Assembly (NCBI GenBank): GCA_946811695.1
Contig: OX328125.1
Coordinates: forward strand, 107,302,470 to 107,366,469
DNA from: Gonocerus acuteangulatus
Taxonomy: Eukaryota; Arthropoda; Insecta; Hemiptera; Coreidae
Length of the DNA stretch: 64,000 bases
Reading direction: 5' to 3'
Shown here piece after piece: positions 1-10,384 of the stretch. The notes beneath the pieces are model-generated. The model was not told where the DNA came from and made no database searches. It saw only the letters and a list, made by a program, of their open reading frames with translations. The position numbers were made by a program, and so were the translations under genes. Position 1 is the first letter of the stretch. Every line of letters begins with the position of its first letter.

Positions 1-439
1 AGCAAAATAAAAAGGATATCAAAATATATATTTATGGCAGAATATATAAAAATATGTAAAATAAAAAACTGTTTAAATCTTTTAAAACATACAGAATTAC
101 TTCAACTTACTTACGATTTATGAATCAGAAAAAAAAAATAAGTAAATACAATAACATCCGTTCCCTACTAATCAGGTAGAGGATGATTGTCTTATATTTG
201 TTGCATGAAATTTACAATCACTACTGATCACCCTACCTTACAGATATTACAAACATCTCTCCCGATTTATCTCAAGGATCTGAAAGAATCTTAAGCTCGA
301 AACCTCTTCTATTTCACCACAGCATCCTTAAACCTTAGAAAATATACTTTGGAGTCCTGAATAAGATATAAAACATACCGGGGATTAACTATTGGTTACG
401 TTATTACTATATACACTTATGATGATTAGATAGATAGCA
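1..439. other. Intergenic, nothing recognised
   Basis: AT-rich sequence with no convincing ORF, splice pattern or repeat that I can match elsewhere in the window. It precedes the Penelope-type repeat pair. Confidence 0.5.
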
Positions 440-1253
440 GTCGAGGTGATAAGTAAAGATGGAATGGTTGGGATTCGGCTAAAGGAAACCTCAATATGAT
501 TTTTGTTAAAAAAAAATCTATATTTTGGACGTTTCGGCTACTCATTGATAGCCTTTGTCAGCTAAAATGACAAGAAAACCAGAAATTAATACAAAAAAAA
601 AAAAAAAAAAAAAAGTTTATAATTGAGATAAGTAACAGAACTATAAATACACTTAACTTATTATGAAAGAACAATTTGGTCTAAAATTCTTAGAATGAGT
701 AGAATGAAAATCAAAAGAAACATAACAAAAAAAGAAGAAGGTGCTAACAGTAACATTAATTAATTATAACAAACAAATAAGATACTACATACCTATGGAA
801 ATGCCTGGAGGCAGAGGAAGACCAATGTTGACAGTTAAGTAACCATTGTGGAAGTGTCTGATATTGTGGAAGTGTCTGATATTGTGGAAGTAAATAGGTG
901 CATTGTGGAAGTAAATAGGTGCTTATGTTACTATTAGCACCTATTTACTTATATAAACTTCAATATAATAGCCTTTTTACTTCTTTTTTTGTTATGTTTC
1001 TTTTGATTTTCATTCTACTCATTCTAAGAATTTTAGACCAAATTGTTCTTTCATAATAAGTTAAGTGTATTTATAGTTCTGTTACTTATCTCAATTATAA
1101 ACTTTTTTTTTTCTATTAATTTCTGTTTTTCTTGTCATTTTAGCTGACGAAGGCTACCAATGAGTAGCTGAAACGTCCAAAATATAGATTTTTTTTAAAC
1201 AAAAATCATATTGAGGTTTCTTTTAGCCGAATCCCAACCATTCCATCTTTACA
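440..1253. repeat. Inverted pair of Penelope-type terminal repeats
   Basis: Two copies of one repeat face each other. The left copy (about 440-700) is on the minus strand and the right copy (about 960-1253) on the plus strand. Each carries the block AGCTGAC(A/G)AAGGCTA followed by a short loop and GTAGC(C/T)GAAACGTCC, then a T-rich spacer and AGCCGAATCCCAACCATTCC. The same block recurs near 14.3, 15.4, 16.8 and 17.0 kb, beside a GIY-YIG endonuclease remnant, which points to Penelope-like element terminal repeats. The space between the copies has short tandem duplications (GTGGAAGTGTCTGAT, GTGGAAGTAAATAGGTGC). Assignment to Penelope rests on the 16-kb relatives, not on coding sequence here. 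Confidence 0.6.
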
Positions 1254-1601
1254 TATATACACTTACTAACAAATGTCTCAGCCACACCCATGCAAGTTTT
1301 TCCATTGTGAAAAAAAGAGGCATTCTACAAGATATTGGAAATAGAATTCACACTTTTTGTTACACAATTTAATGTATTTAAATATACAATAATTAAATAT
1401 CAATATAATGTATTGTCTTTTATATTTATTTAGAGAAATAAAGGAAATAGAGAAATATTGAAAAGCCAAAAGTCTCTGCACATAGGGAAATTATCAAAGA
1501 TAAGGGGAGTTTAACAGATTGCATTCTACCCCTAATACTCCCAGCTAATCCTGATAACTCAGTCTTAATTCTGTGCCAAATCAGTTATTGATTCTTTTAA
1601 A

Positions 1602-2003
1602 ATGGAATTTCCAACTATGATGCGTGAAAAAATTATAAATTTGAAAAGACGATGGCGGTTGTACCAAAAAGTAGGGTAAACCATCAATAAAGGTTTTTCT
1701 ACAATGAATTTTGTCCTAATAAGGCTTGAAAAACTGGGTTCCGTTGAAAATAGATACCTAACTGGCCTCCCCCAAGCTCCATGCTCATGACAAGAGGGCT
1801 TTTGTAATGTGCATTTGTAAGTGTAGCCAAAGAACCAGACATTATTGCTTCAAATTTAGCAGGTATGGTGAAGTCTGATTATAATATTGAGGTATTTCCA
1901 CAAACTATAATGAGAATTCTAAAAAATTCTGGCTATAATCGGCAAGTCCTGGTGCAAACCATTTAATTGGCTACTGAGACTTCAATTTTCTAAACAGCAC
2001 TTA

Positions 2004-2040
<37 letters not shown>

Positions 2041-2603
2041 GGCGTATCGACATAATTCTTGGCCATTAGCGCCGACATCCAGGGTGAAGCCAGGAATTTG
2101 CTCAGCGAGCCCTGAGATGAGAAAATTCCTGTTGCCGGTGGGGATCGAACCCACCATCTCTCGCTTATGAATCTAGTGCACTAGACCATAGGAGACCCCC
2201 TCCACTTACATAAATCATTTTGTTTTAGGAGCGTGTTCTATTTACAGATGAAAGTAAGATTAACATTTGTGGGTCGGATGGAAGGGGAAGAAGTTGAAGA
2301 AAAAAAAAAACACTTGAGAAGGAACCTAATTGGGACAGTAGTATGGAGGTGGAGGTGTCTCGGTCTGGGGGTGCATTGTTCTTCAGCAGCTGGGAACTTA
2401 TAATTTATAGATGGAGTAATAGATTAGCACATTTGTATAGAAATTTTAAAAGCAAATTTGCTCCGAAGTTTAATCTCCAACAGGCTTATTTAATCTCCAA
2501 TTTGCTTATTATCCAACAGGATAACGATCCCAAACAAGAGTTGAAGATTGGTAGCTCTACAATGCTCCACAGCAACTCAAAACTGTGCAGAGACTTTTGT
2601 TAG
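1602..2603 (+). pseudogene. Broken Tc1-type transposase, split by a SINE
   Basis: Degraded plus-strand transposase of the Tc1/mariner superfamily. The N-terminal part near 1602 reads MEFPTMMREKIINLKRRW, like the helix-turn-helix of Tc1 transposases. After a SINE insertion the catalytic core resumes near 2229 with VLFTDESKINICGSDGR (first catalytic Asp), a degraded YGGGGVSVWGC block, then IIQQDNDPK near 2508 (second catalytic Asp region). Several stops and frameshifts break it, and the C-terminal Glu region is not recognisable. It cannot encode an active enzyme. Family assignment follows the conserved order of these motifs. Confidence 0.75.
2007..2202 (-). mobile_element. tRNA-derived SINE, family A, with target duplication
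   Basis: The minus-strand reading starts GGGGGTCTCCTATGGTCTAG (A-box-like), contains GGTTCGATCCC (B box) and ends in an A-tail, seen here as a 30-base T run. CACTTACAT is duplicated on both sides (1998-2006 and 2203-2211). The element interrupts the Tc1 remnant. Other family A copies are at about 5.0, 14.1, 27.1 and 37.4 kb. Confidence 0.85.
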
Positions 2604-2739
2604 TAAGTGTAGCTATTAGATTAAATTTTAATTTATTTATTTAATCTATTATGCATTCTATTTTATTTCCTATTTTTATTAGAGATACTTTGTTTTATTA
2701 AATTGGTTGTTAAATAGTGAGTATTATAGTAATAAATAG

Positions 2740-2945
2740 TTTACACAACCCTTTGTAAACGGTATTTTCCTGAAAGCAAACAATTCTTGTTTAGTCTATT
2801 ACACTGAAAACGAAACATTTCTTTCTATAGCGCATTTTGCTGAAAACCAACACCCCTTTGTACAGAGTATTGCTCTGAAATACACACCCACTTTATATAG
2901 GGGGATTTACCTGAAAAGAAAACAGCCCTTTGTATATTTTAAACT
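2740..2945. repeat. Degenerate tandem repeat, about 45-bp unit
   Basis: Four to five diverged units share CCCTTTGTA, a short spacer, GTATTT and CTGAAA followed by an A/C-rich stretch. It lies just 3' of the Tc1 remnant and may be transposon-derived subterminal repeats. No coding potential is seen. Confidence 0.4.
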
Positions 2946-3075
2946 GCAATAAAAACTATCTTTTATATAACTAAAGTAAATTATTTGTCTTATATAAATC
3001 GAATGTAATTTCAATTGTAATTGGTAAATGTTTTAATGGCAACACTGTATTGCCAGTAGCATCCTTCTTTTTTAA

Positions 3076-3700
3076 CTCTTGAGCCGTCACCTGTCTAAAA
3101 GTTATACAAACCGTCACCTCGGGTCACATTGAGCCGAAAACAAAAACCTAAATATTGAGCATAATAATAAAAAGCATTGTTATTAATAGTAATAAAAAAT
3201 AAGTCGTTTACAGACGTAAAAATCAAAAAAAAAAAAATAATGAACAAGATGAAATTCAACTGAGGAATGGGACATCAAAAGTAAGGTGTGCTCTCAACAG
3301 GTTTTATTTTTTAAGGCTCAAATCCAAATAATATCACGTTTATTCCAGCGTTCTTTGGGTTAAAACTCGTTTTTACAGTTTGTGCAAATATAAATTGAAT
3401 GATTTTTGCAAATAAATTGTTTGCATATCCCAAAAATATGTGGTACACTTTTTTCGTTAATGCTGTGGCATAAGCTACACCTCCTCCTCTTCCTGGGATT
3501 GGGTACATCATGAACATTCTCTTCTATCCGTAGAATAGCTGCCTCGTTATATTGTAAGTACATGTTAATGTTTATCTTAATGTTTTCGGTATTACCGAGG
3601 GTGGGGCGTCGAATTACCTGCCTCAGTACCCCAACTGATGTGCCAGGTTGCTGAGATAAGCACGTTTTTTTATCTTTAAATTTATATTTATTTTAATATC
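3076..3700 (-). pseudogene. piggyBac-like transposase C-terminal remnant
   Basis: The minus-strand frame 3563-3360 encodes RKRRRCSLCHSINEKSVP followed by ICKQFICKNHSIYICTNC. This is the C-x2-C...C-x4-C-x2-H...C-x2-C cysteine-rich domain found at the end of piggyBac-family transposases. Upstream on the minus strand the reading RAYLSNLAHQL, with stops, resembles the helix just before that domain. A TTAA at 3072-3075 followed by CTCTTGAGCCGTCACCTG is a plausible element end, since piggyBac elements duplicate TTAA. The catalytic Asp region is not identifiable, so this is a broken 3' end. Confidence 0.6.
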
Positions 3701-4129
3701 TCTTCCCTAAAAATCATTAAATTTATGTGTGCGCTGTCAAACATTCAAAATAAAAATCCTTCATTTCGTCCAAGTCGGTTTCTCTGATGTCCTAAGGGCA
3801 CTTCTAATGAGCGTTGTTCCGATTAGATTGTTGGTATTTTCTACCAAAATACTGTCTGTCAGTCTCTAATTCATTAATAGGTTCTTGATCGGTTACAAGC
3901 CTGGCAAAAGTAGCCATTTTGCAAAGGAAAATATATCATTACTGCACTAGAAACTTTAGTACTTAGTAAAACAATAAATAATTAAAATCATATTTTAAAG
4001 CCATTGCAATAAATTAATTTACTGCTAGTTAGTTATTAACTCTTTTACTTATAAAAGCAAAAATAATATTGGAATCTAAAAATATAATTGCTTTAATGAC
4101 TCCACAACTGGAGTTCTTGGAAATTTCAG

Positions 4130-4786
4130 GTCATAGTTACATTAAAAGCTGAAGGGTGCTATGATGTGCAGAAGCTTGATTCTGGTGTTTCTAAGTACGA
4201 AGGACAGTTAAAAGTCTATAATTTAAAGGATGTATTGGCACAAAATATAATAGTGTTTAGGAGGCCCGGTGGCCATGAGAGTTAATGTGTGGGCATTTAA
4301 CACTCCGTGCCAAGGGTCGTGGGTTCGATTCCCTCTATGGGGTGGTGGCTTTTCTTTCTTGGCTATTCTTCTCTCAAGAAAAAAGAAAAGGCATCAGTGC
4401 TATCCTGGCTAGAAAAGGGTGGTAACCTATAGATAACCCGTCGTAAAATTCTTTGTTAATAATAATGCACATTAAAATTTAAATAAATAAACAAATAAAT
4501 AGTGTCTAGGTTAAGTGATAATGTGATTTCCCATGTTTTAACTTGCGAGAGTTCTGCTCAGATATGGGACTAATTTTTGACAGTATATGAACAGAAGAGA
4601 GATGCCATCCTTCATTCTTCACATCAACAGTTCTTTAATTTGAGCTTCTCGAAGAATGAGGATATCTCATATTTTTCCTCAAGAGTGGAGGAGCTTACCA
4701 ATTCCATTTCTCAGGATGAGAAGTTAGCTGAGAGTATGATTATAACAAGGATATTGATTGCTTTTGCCAACCAATAACCCTAGCCG
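4130..4786 (+). pseudogene. Copia-type gag fragment
   Basis: Translated across the SINE, the sequence reads VITLKAEGCYDVQKLDSG and later NLKDVLAQNII, resuming after 4509 with SRLSDNVISHV, SAQIWD, a stop, then LTVYEQKRDAILHS, FSSRVEELTNSI and MIITRILIAFAN. This matches the UBN2/gag domain of Ty1/copia retrotransposons, which has a DAKAIW..L...Y-type block, a VEEL block and RIL.SLP near the end. No pol is present. Only the 4577-4777 part is free of stops. It is a retrotransposon relic; there is no sign of a host function. Confidence 0.55.
4261..4497 (+). mobile_element. tRNA-derived SINE, family B, with target duplication
   Basis: Starts (G)GAGGCCCGGTGGCCATGAG, contains the B-box-like GGGTTCGATTCCC and ends in AAATAAATAAACAAATAAAT. 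The flanks AATAGTGT(T/C)TAG at 4249-4260 and 4498-4509 form a near-perfect target duplication inside the gag fragment. This copy shows the uninterrupted sequence GAGAGTTAATGTGTGG, which is the empty site for the insertion in the family B copy at 57.9 kb. Confidence 0.85.
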
Positions 4787-4985
4787 TTGGGTGCACCGGT
4801 TCCCGTACATCAACGAAGTTAAGCAACGTCGGGCATGGCCAGTACCTGAATGGGTGACAGACCACTTGCTTTTGGCATTATAAAAGGCTGGTATAGCCTT
4901 GTGGGTGAGGTCATAACAAAATGTCAGACCCTTGTACTGTGTGATAGGATATTTTTGCAGTTGGACTGTATGATAGTTGTGCAGC
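4787..4985 (+). mobile_element. 5S-rRNA-derived SINE
   Basis: CACCGGTTCCCGTACATCAA and then CGAAGTTAAGCAACGTCGGG, followed by AGTACCTGAATGGGTGACAG, correspond to the 3' half of animal 5S rRNA, covering the internal promoter region. The sequence then runs into an unrelated body with GGCATTATAAAAGGCTGGTA. A similar fragment with the same junction lies at 7.5 kb, so this is a dispersed 5S-headed SINE and not a 5S gene. The 5' third of 5S is missing. Confidence 0.7.
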
Positions 4986-5098
4986 AGGGCATTTCCTCAA
5001 TGAGCCGTGAGATGAGAAAATTCCTGCTGCAGGTGGGACTCAAACTCCCATCTCCTGCACGGTCCTCCTAGGCGACTAGACCACAGGGAGATCCTTAA
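4986..5098 (-). mobile_element. SINE family A fragment
   Basis: The minus strand carries GTGGTCTAGTCGCCTAGGAG, a B-box-like GTTTGAGTCCC and the start of the body (ATTTTCTCATCTCACGGCTC). It lacks an A-tail and joins the end of the 5S-derived SINE directly. Confidence 0.65.
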
Positions 5099-5363
5099 AC
5101 AATTGTTCTTTTCATACCTATGGGTTCTGAAATGTGAAATTTTGTAGTCAGCACTTTAGAAGTACATCATGAGGTCAACCACATAAGCGTGTTTTCTGCC
5201 TATTGAGGGAGGGGGGAACACACTAAAAGGGCTAGTATAACAATGGAATAAGGGCAACTAAATTTATAAAAATAAATAAATTTTAATAATATTTGAACAG
5301 TGTAAATTAGTGGTATTTAAAAAAAAAAATGTATTTACATAAGTTAATATTTATATATTATAA

Positions 5364-7603
5364 TTATGTAAGTGAATCTAAAGCTACTTGGATGTTTTCT
5401 ACTGAATTATATAAATGAAAGAGTTCTTTCTCTCCCAATTCTAAATTAAGGTTTGTGCTGTCTTCGTCTTCTTTCAATTTCAATTGTAGGACAGCTTTAG
5501 GTATGAAGGTCTGATGGTTGTTTTCAGAAGATATTTCAAGATTCACAAGCCAGCTCACATCCTCAAGCTGAAACAAACAATATTCAAGATTTTAAACTCT
5601 TTTATCTTAAGAGTTTTTATCTTCATTTCATTAATAAATAATGTACGTCTCAAATATTCACAAGAGATTTCTCACCATGGAGATTAACCGGGGTGGATGT
5701 GGTTGAGACTTGGTCATAATAGTTTAATAAAAATAAATCTTTGGTAATTGTGAATTTTAGGGGCCTCCTAACCGATTTTTGGTAAATGTCAAGGAGCGTG
5801 GTCTCCACGCCGATTCTTTTGAAACTTTGCACTATAACGTATTTTGATGCACTAAACACGAATCCGTTAAAAAAAAAGGTCGCTTTTCACTAGGAAAGAA
5901 GTTATTTAAAAAAAAAGTTCACTGTTATGAAGGTTAGGGAAGACTGCCTTGGACGACTTTTGGGCCATAGAATTCTTTTCATTTCTGCGAGTTGGATTGA
6001 CTAGGGGTTTTGATGTTTTCTTGAGCGAGCGGAGCGTAGCGGAGCGAGTGGAAACGCATAGCACGTATGCCCAAAAGCGACAATTTACGACCAAGTCAGC
6101 TACCACAAGGTGAGTCTAAATTTCAATTACACTTCGTCATTAAGGACTATTGCGCATGCGCGTGTTTACAAATTCGCCGTTAACCCGTCTTTTAAAACCT
6201 CCATAACAGTGAACTTTAGTGTTTCATAACTTCTTTCCTAGTGAAAAGCGACCTTTTTTTTTAACGGATTCGTGTTTAGTGCATCAAAATACGTTATAGT
6301 GCAAAGTTTCAAAAGAATCGGCGTGGAGACCACGCTCCTTGACATTTACCCCGATTTTTTTTTAATATGTTGTTGTGTTAAGCAAGCGTAAACAATACTT
6401 GTAAAGATGCTCGTGCGCAGGGATGTAAAATTGGGAAATAATGAACTATCATTTGAAATTTTGATGAATTAATTATCGAAAAATAATTGTCAATTTTAAG
6501 GGGGCCTCCCCAACCGTCGTAATAGAATGTATACCCATCATGCAATATAAATATAAATACTTAAAACAAAAATATAAATACTTCATTCTTCTTTAGCCTC
6601 CTTGACATCTTCAAAAGCAATGTTTGGTAGCTACAAATCCGCAAGGAAACCGAAAAATGTCTTTAAGAAAGATTATTTCTATTTAACTAAAACATTTAAT
6701 AATACTCCTTTTTTGTGAACAATTGCTAGAAATTTGTGCAACTTCATTATAATTAGGCAATTATGATAATTAATGGTAAATTTAAATTAGACTTCTTTAT
6801 TATGGACTTTTTACATACATGTGCATGTTTACAAATATAGTTGTTTACACTAGCTTTCTAACCTGCATAACAGTGAAATTTAGTGCTCAATAACTTTTTT
6901 CCTAGTTGAGAGCGACTTTTTTTTAACGGATTCGTGTTTAGAGCATCAAAATACCTCATAAAGCGACTAGTTAAAAAAAATCGGCGAGGAGGCCCCTAAA
7001 CTTCACAATTACCAACACTAGTAAATGCTTTTGCAATAACCTAACAATGATATTATGTGACTTTATAACATAATTGTTATGTTTACTAAAGTTTATAAAA
7101 TGATAATAACCTAACCTTGTTAAAGTTTCTGCTTTAACACAAACTTGTACTTCGAATATTATTTCTTATAATATTATCGTAAATATTTTACCAACCTGAG
7201 TCGAATAAACAGACTTTTGTTTCATTTTCAAAATCAAACTTTTAGCATTGCTTGACCATACACTGTAAAATGCCTGAGTATTGTCTTCACTCAGTTTCAG
7301 TTCTTCAGAAAGAATAGTTTTAAATTTTTCCGGGTTTGTGATATTATAAATGGCCTACAACAAATTGGAGAATATTATATTATTAAGGCTTAAATTGTAT
7401 ATTTCATTTTGTGGGACATAAATGGCATTAATACATGACTGGTGATAACAATAATAATTTTTGGCATTATAAAATTATCCATTCGAATAACACTACCATT
7501 TTCTCTGAATGGGTGACCGTCCAGTCCACATGCTGTTGGAATTATAAAAGGGCGGCAACCTGTACCTACTAGCCTAGGGTTAATAGCCCAATTTTTGATG
7601 CAC

Positions 7604-7662
<59 letters not shown>

Positions 7663-10077
7663 ACCATTTTCTTTCTCAGGATGAATTGTACATTTACTTA
7701 TCAATTTCATAGAATATGGAAAATAAACAGCTTTTATTAATGATTATTATTTGGGATTAACTTACTTTTGAATGCAGGATAAGGGGAGACTGGAGAAGAT
7801 GATATCTAGAGAGAAGCTAAATTGCATTAGTTGTATAGTGGAGTGTAGAAAAGCAATTACATGAAGAAGCAAATCAAACCACCACCTTATCACTCAAATT
7901 CCTTCATTTAGACTATTTGGCTTTATCATTTTCAAGAATTTACTCTTGTCCTCAAAGGAGTTTTTCTCATCTTCAAAGAGCATACTCTCATCCTTAAAAA
8001 GCATACTCTAATTTTCAAGGAAGCTCCTTTCATCCTGAAAGAGCCTACTCTCGTAATCCAAGAGTCTACCTTGTCCTCAAAGAAGTTTCTTTCATCCTGA
8101 AAGAGCCTAATCTTGTGTTCAAAGAGGTTACTTTGTCGTCAAAGAGCCTGCTCTCATCCTCAAAGAAGCTTCTCCCGCCCTCAAAGAGCCTAGTTTCATC
8201 CTCAAAGAAACTTCTCTCGTCCTTAATTTAAGACCGTAATTGAATGTGATAAATTATCTGATTAGAAAAGTAGTGTTTTTAAAGAATATTTCAATAATTT
8301 CCTCCTCATTTGAAAATGTCATAGTTGAGCAAGAGTTTCTGCCGACTCCCTGAAGTGTTACTAATCCCTTTGTCTTCTGTACAGTCAATTTTCGTAAGCA
8401 AGTTTTGAGACTCATGGTCAGTCCATATGAAAGCAACAAAGTAAGTCTCTTTTTACAACCTCATGTTCTCACAACTTCCTACACAATATTATTATTAAAT
8501 TTTAATGTTCATTTATTATTAACTACGAATTTTAGGACGGGTTATCTATGGGTTACCACCCTTTTCTAGCCAGGACCAATAAAGGTCCTGGCTAGAAAGC
8601 CGTCAACAATAAAGGTCTTAATTTTCATAATTGTTTCCATCAACAATAAACCCCTGGGAGGCTATTACACTATTGTAAATACACAAATATACCAGTTTTT
8701 TTTAACTATGTTGAAAAAAAAATCAGGTAACTAGAATCATGGGTCAAAAATGACCCGACGCAAACTAATACACAAAGACAGAAAATCAGGTCGACACTGG
8801 CGGACTATCTACTGAGAGAGCACTTATGGACATGAGAATACAAGAAGTCTGGTGATGCATCCTTTCATACATGTCGGGTAAAAACGAAATAGAGGAAACC
8901 TTCGGGTCATTTTTGACCCATGATACCAGTTGAAAGTTAAAATAGACCTGAAATATGTGCCACAATAAAGATTTTTAAATTCGCTGCAATATGATATGGA
9001 ACTCAAGTACTTTTGTACAAAACAATGTTATTTTTTCAAAAAGAAATTTTGAGAAAAGCTACCTTTTTAAAAAATATGTGTTTTTGTAGATTTGAGCTTA
9101 AAACAAATGAAAATTTCAACTTAGCAATGTGAGAAGTACTTTTAACTCACTAAGAGGTTTCAACTAACTCACAAAACCTTAACTCACTATGTGGTTTCAA
9201 CTCACTCACGTAATCTAAACTGACTAAGTCACTGAGAAGGGATTGTTGAGATTGCAAAGGTAAATGTTTTCGGGGTTTGGTTGTGAGGATAAGATGGACA
9301 GGTATCTAATTCTGTGTAGTCGATCCTCCATCTTAACATCTATATCCGTCTACATTTAATTGAATCACTAATTTTAATATATATTTATTACTCAGAAGGG
9401 CCTAATAACCTTGCCTGTTTAATGCCCTCCAAAACAGGAATCTAATCTAATATATATTTACTATTTGTCAGAAATACTCCTCAACTGTGAATAAAAAATT
9501 GTTTTTTTCTTGCTCCTTCTATTTAGAAAATTATTATTAGTATTAACTCTGTCCATCCCTGATGAAGGCTTGATTCTCAAAATGAAAAGTTGGCAAAAAT
9601 ATAACAATTTTTTCTAAATAAAAAGTGGTTTTATTAATGACAGGACTGAACCCCGGAAATATTTACCTTCAATAATTCACTGGGAAAAAGCCAAAGCAAT
9701 AGAGAGTTGACTCTGACTCTCACCTTCAATAAATAATAATCATTCTTACCTGGTGGAAAATCAATATACACCAATTAATAAGAAGATTTAATTCATTTTG
9801 ATCTATAGAGAAGTTAGACATAAGTTTTTCTCTTTCTTCTTCATTGAAAACAGAAACTGTTTGGTTGTTTTGCTTCATTTCCATCACAATCCTATTTAGC
9901 AGGAATTGAAACTTTTTCTTTTCTATTTTATTCATAATCTTCACTGCTCTTTTCAAACTGAGAAACAATACATCAGATTAGAGAAATGCAAGATAAAATT
10001 GTAATCTATATGAAATTCAACCAAAGGCCTCACTTGGCTGAAGTATGTATCCAATTGGATGGCTGGGGCATTTCCAT
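5364..10077 (-). CDS. COMMD10: COMM domain-containing protein 10, four exons, complete
   Basis: COMMD proteins are subunits of the Commander (CCC) complex, which acts with retriever and WASH in recycling endosomal membrane cargo. Exons on the minus strand are 10077-10034, 9957-9750, 7354-7196 and 5567-5364. All introns are GT..AG, phases agree, and the product is 204 aa; human COMMD10 is 202 aa. The N-terminal helical domain includes LKRAVKIMNKIEKKKF and NEEEREKLMSNFSIDQNEL. Exon 3 carries AIYNITNPEKF and QAFYSVWSSNAKSLI. The C-terminal COMM domain (about residues 138-204) has LEDVSWLVNLEIS, KAVLQLKL and ends ELFHLYNSVENIQVALDSLT, nearly the family C-terminus. The start is the ATG at 10077, which gives 15 residues before LKRAV, as in human. 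Intron 1 is only 76 nt. The stop is TAA. ATTAAA on the minus strand at 5287-5282 is a possible polyadenylation signal. Intron 3 holds a foldback element; intron 2 holds a minisatellite and SINE pieces. Confidence 0.93.
5743..7013. mobile_element. Foldback element in COMMD10 intron 3 (outer)
   Basis: The ends are inverted: GGTAATTGTGAATTTTAGGG at the left and the complement of GGTAATTGTGAAGTTTAGGG at the right. Near the right end are CATAACAGTGAAATTTAGTG and ACGGATTCGTGTTTAGAGCA, shared with the foldback elements at 53.6 and 58 kb. A second foldback element (5781-6350) is inserted near its left end. I see no clear target duplication for the outer element. Confidence 0.6.
5781..6350. mobile_element. 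Foldback element with 9-bp target duplication (Mutator-like)
   Basis: Starts GGTAAATGTCAAGGAGCGTG and ends with its reverse complement. The inverted arms run roughly 150-170 bp and contain ACGTATTTTGATGCACTAAA in inverted orientation at the right. CCGATTTTT flanks both sides (5772-5780 and 6351-6359). Long terminal inverted repeats with a 9-bp duplication are the signature of Mutator-like (MULE) foldback elements. The centre carries a module (GAGTTGGATTGACTAG... GAGCGAG... GGAAACGCATAGCA) shared with the elements at 10.4, 53.9, 58.3 and 63.4 kb. No transposase is encoded, so it is non-autonomous. Confidence 0.75.
7513..7660 (+). mobile_element. 5S-derived SINE, 3' fragment, with A-tail
   Basis: CTGAATGGGTGACCGTCCAG (end of the 5S homology) is followed by GGAATTATAAAAGGGCGGCA and a long A run from about 7609 to 7659. 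It matches the 5S-headed SINE at 4.8 kb over the body and supplies its 3' tail. Confidence 0.65.
7930..8222. repeat. Minisatellite, 20-21-bp unit, in COMMD10 intron 2
   Basis: About fourteen diverged units approximating TCATCCTCAAAGAGCCTACT, alternating with a variant containing AAGAAGCTTC. It is pure intronic DNA on either strand, with no conserved ORF. Confidence 0.75.
8495..8590 (-). mobile_element. SINE family B fragment (3' end)
   Basis: The minus strand reads CTAGAAAAGGGTGGTAACCC ATAGATAACCCGTCC and ends in the TTATTAATAATAAATGAACA-type tail shared with the full copies at 4.3 and 59.1 kb. The tRNA-like head is missing. Confidence 0.7.
8738..8928. mobile_element. Short inverted-repeat element with self-palindromic ends
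   Basis: Both ends carry CATGGGTCAAAAATGACCCGA in inverted orientation, and each end contains the palindrome GGGTCAAAAATGACCC. Total length is about 190 bp, in COMMD10 intron 2. The superfamily is unknown and no clear target duplication was found. Confidence 0.5.
9259..9667. repeat. Inverted-end repeat, possibly Penelope-type
   Basis: GGTAAATGTTTTCGGGGTTT at the left matches the reverse complement of the right end, AACCCCGGAAATATTTACC. Inside, near 9558, CCCTGATGAAGGCTTGATTC followed by GAAAAGTTGGC resembles the CTGA..GAAA block of the Penelope-type repeats elsewhere in the window. It is short and non-coding. Confidence 0.4.
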
Positions 10078-10384
10078 CTGGATTAGGGAAACTATTGGAA
10101 ATTCGTCAAAGTAAATAAATTATAAATTAGATGAAATAGACAGATTCATCGTGACAGGAGATCTTGCAGCCCAAACACCACTCTTTATCGAGTTTTAAAT
10201 AATAGCTAATGACGCGTTCAATTCTTTGTCAATTAACTTGCATTATTTCATTGAGTTAGATTCCTAATAACTCAATGCATTATTTGTTCATTTCGTTTTC
10301 CCTTTATATCTACTATATATTTGTCAAATACTACTCACTGACCTATCATCGCCCAGCACAAGCCGCTCGACAGAAAATTTTGAA
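10078..10384. other. COMMD10 upstream region
   Basis: About 300 bp upstream of the COMMD10 start codon that contain no recognisable repeat. The 5' UTR and promoter should lie here, but no TATA box, initiator or other element stands out. Confidence 0.35.

Noticed and set aside
4790..4862. A 5S rRNA gene
   Set aside because: The 5' third is absent, and the segment is fused to a repeat body also present at 7.5 kb.
9726..9968. COMMD10 starting inside exon 2 (first in-frame ATG in the KIMNKI segment)
   Set aside because: An upstream exon at 10077-10034 splices in phase and restores the expected family length; TTTCTCAG before exon 2 is a good acceptor.
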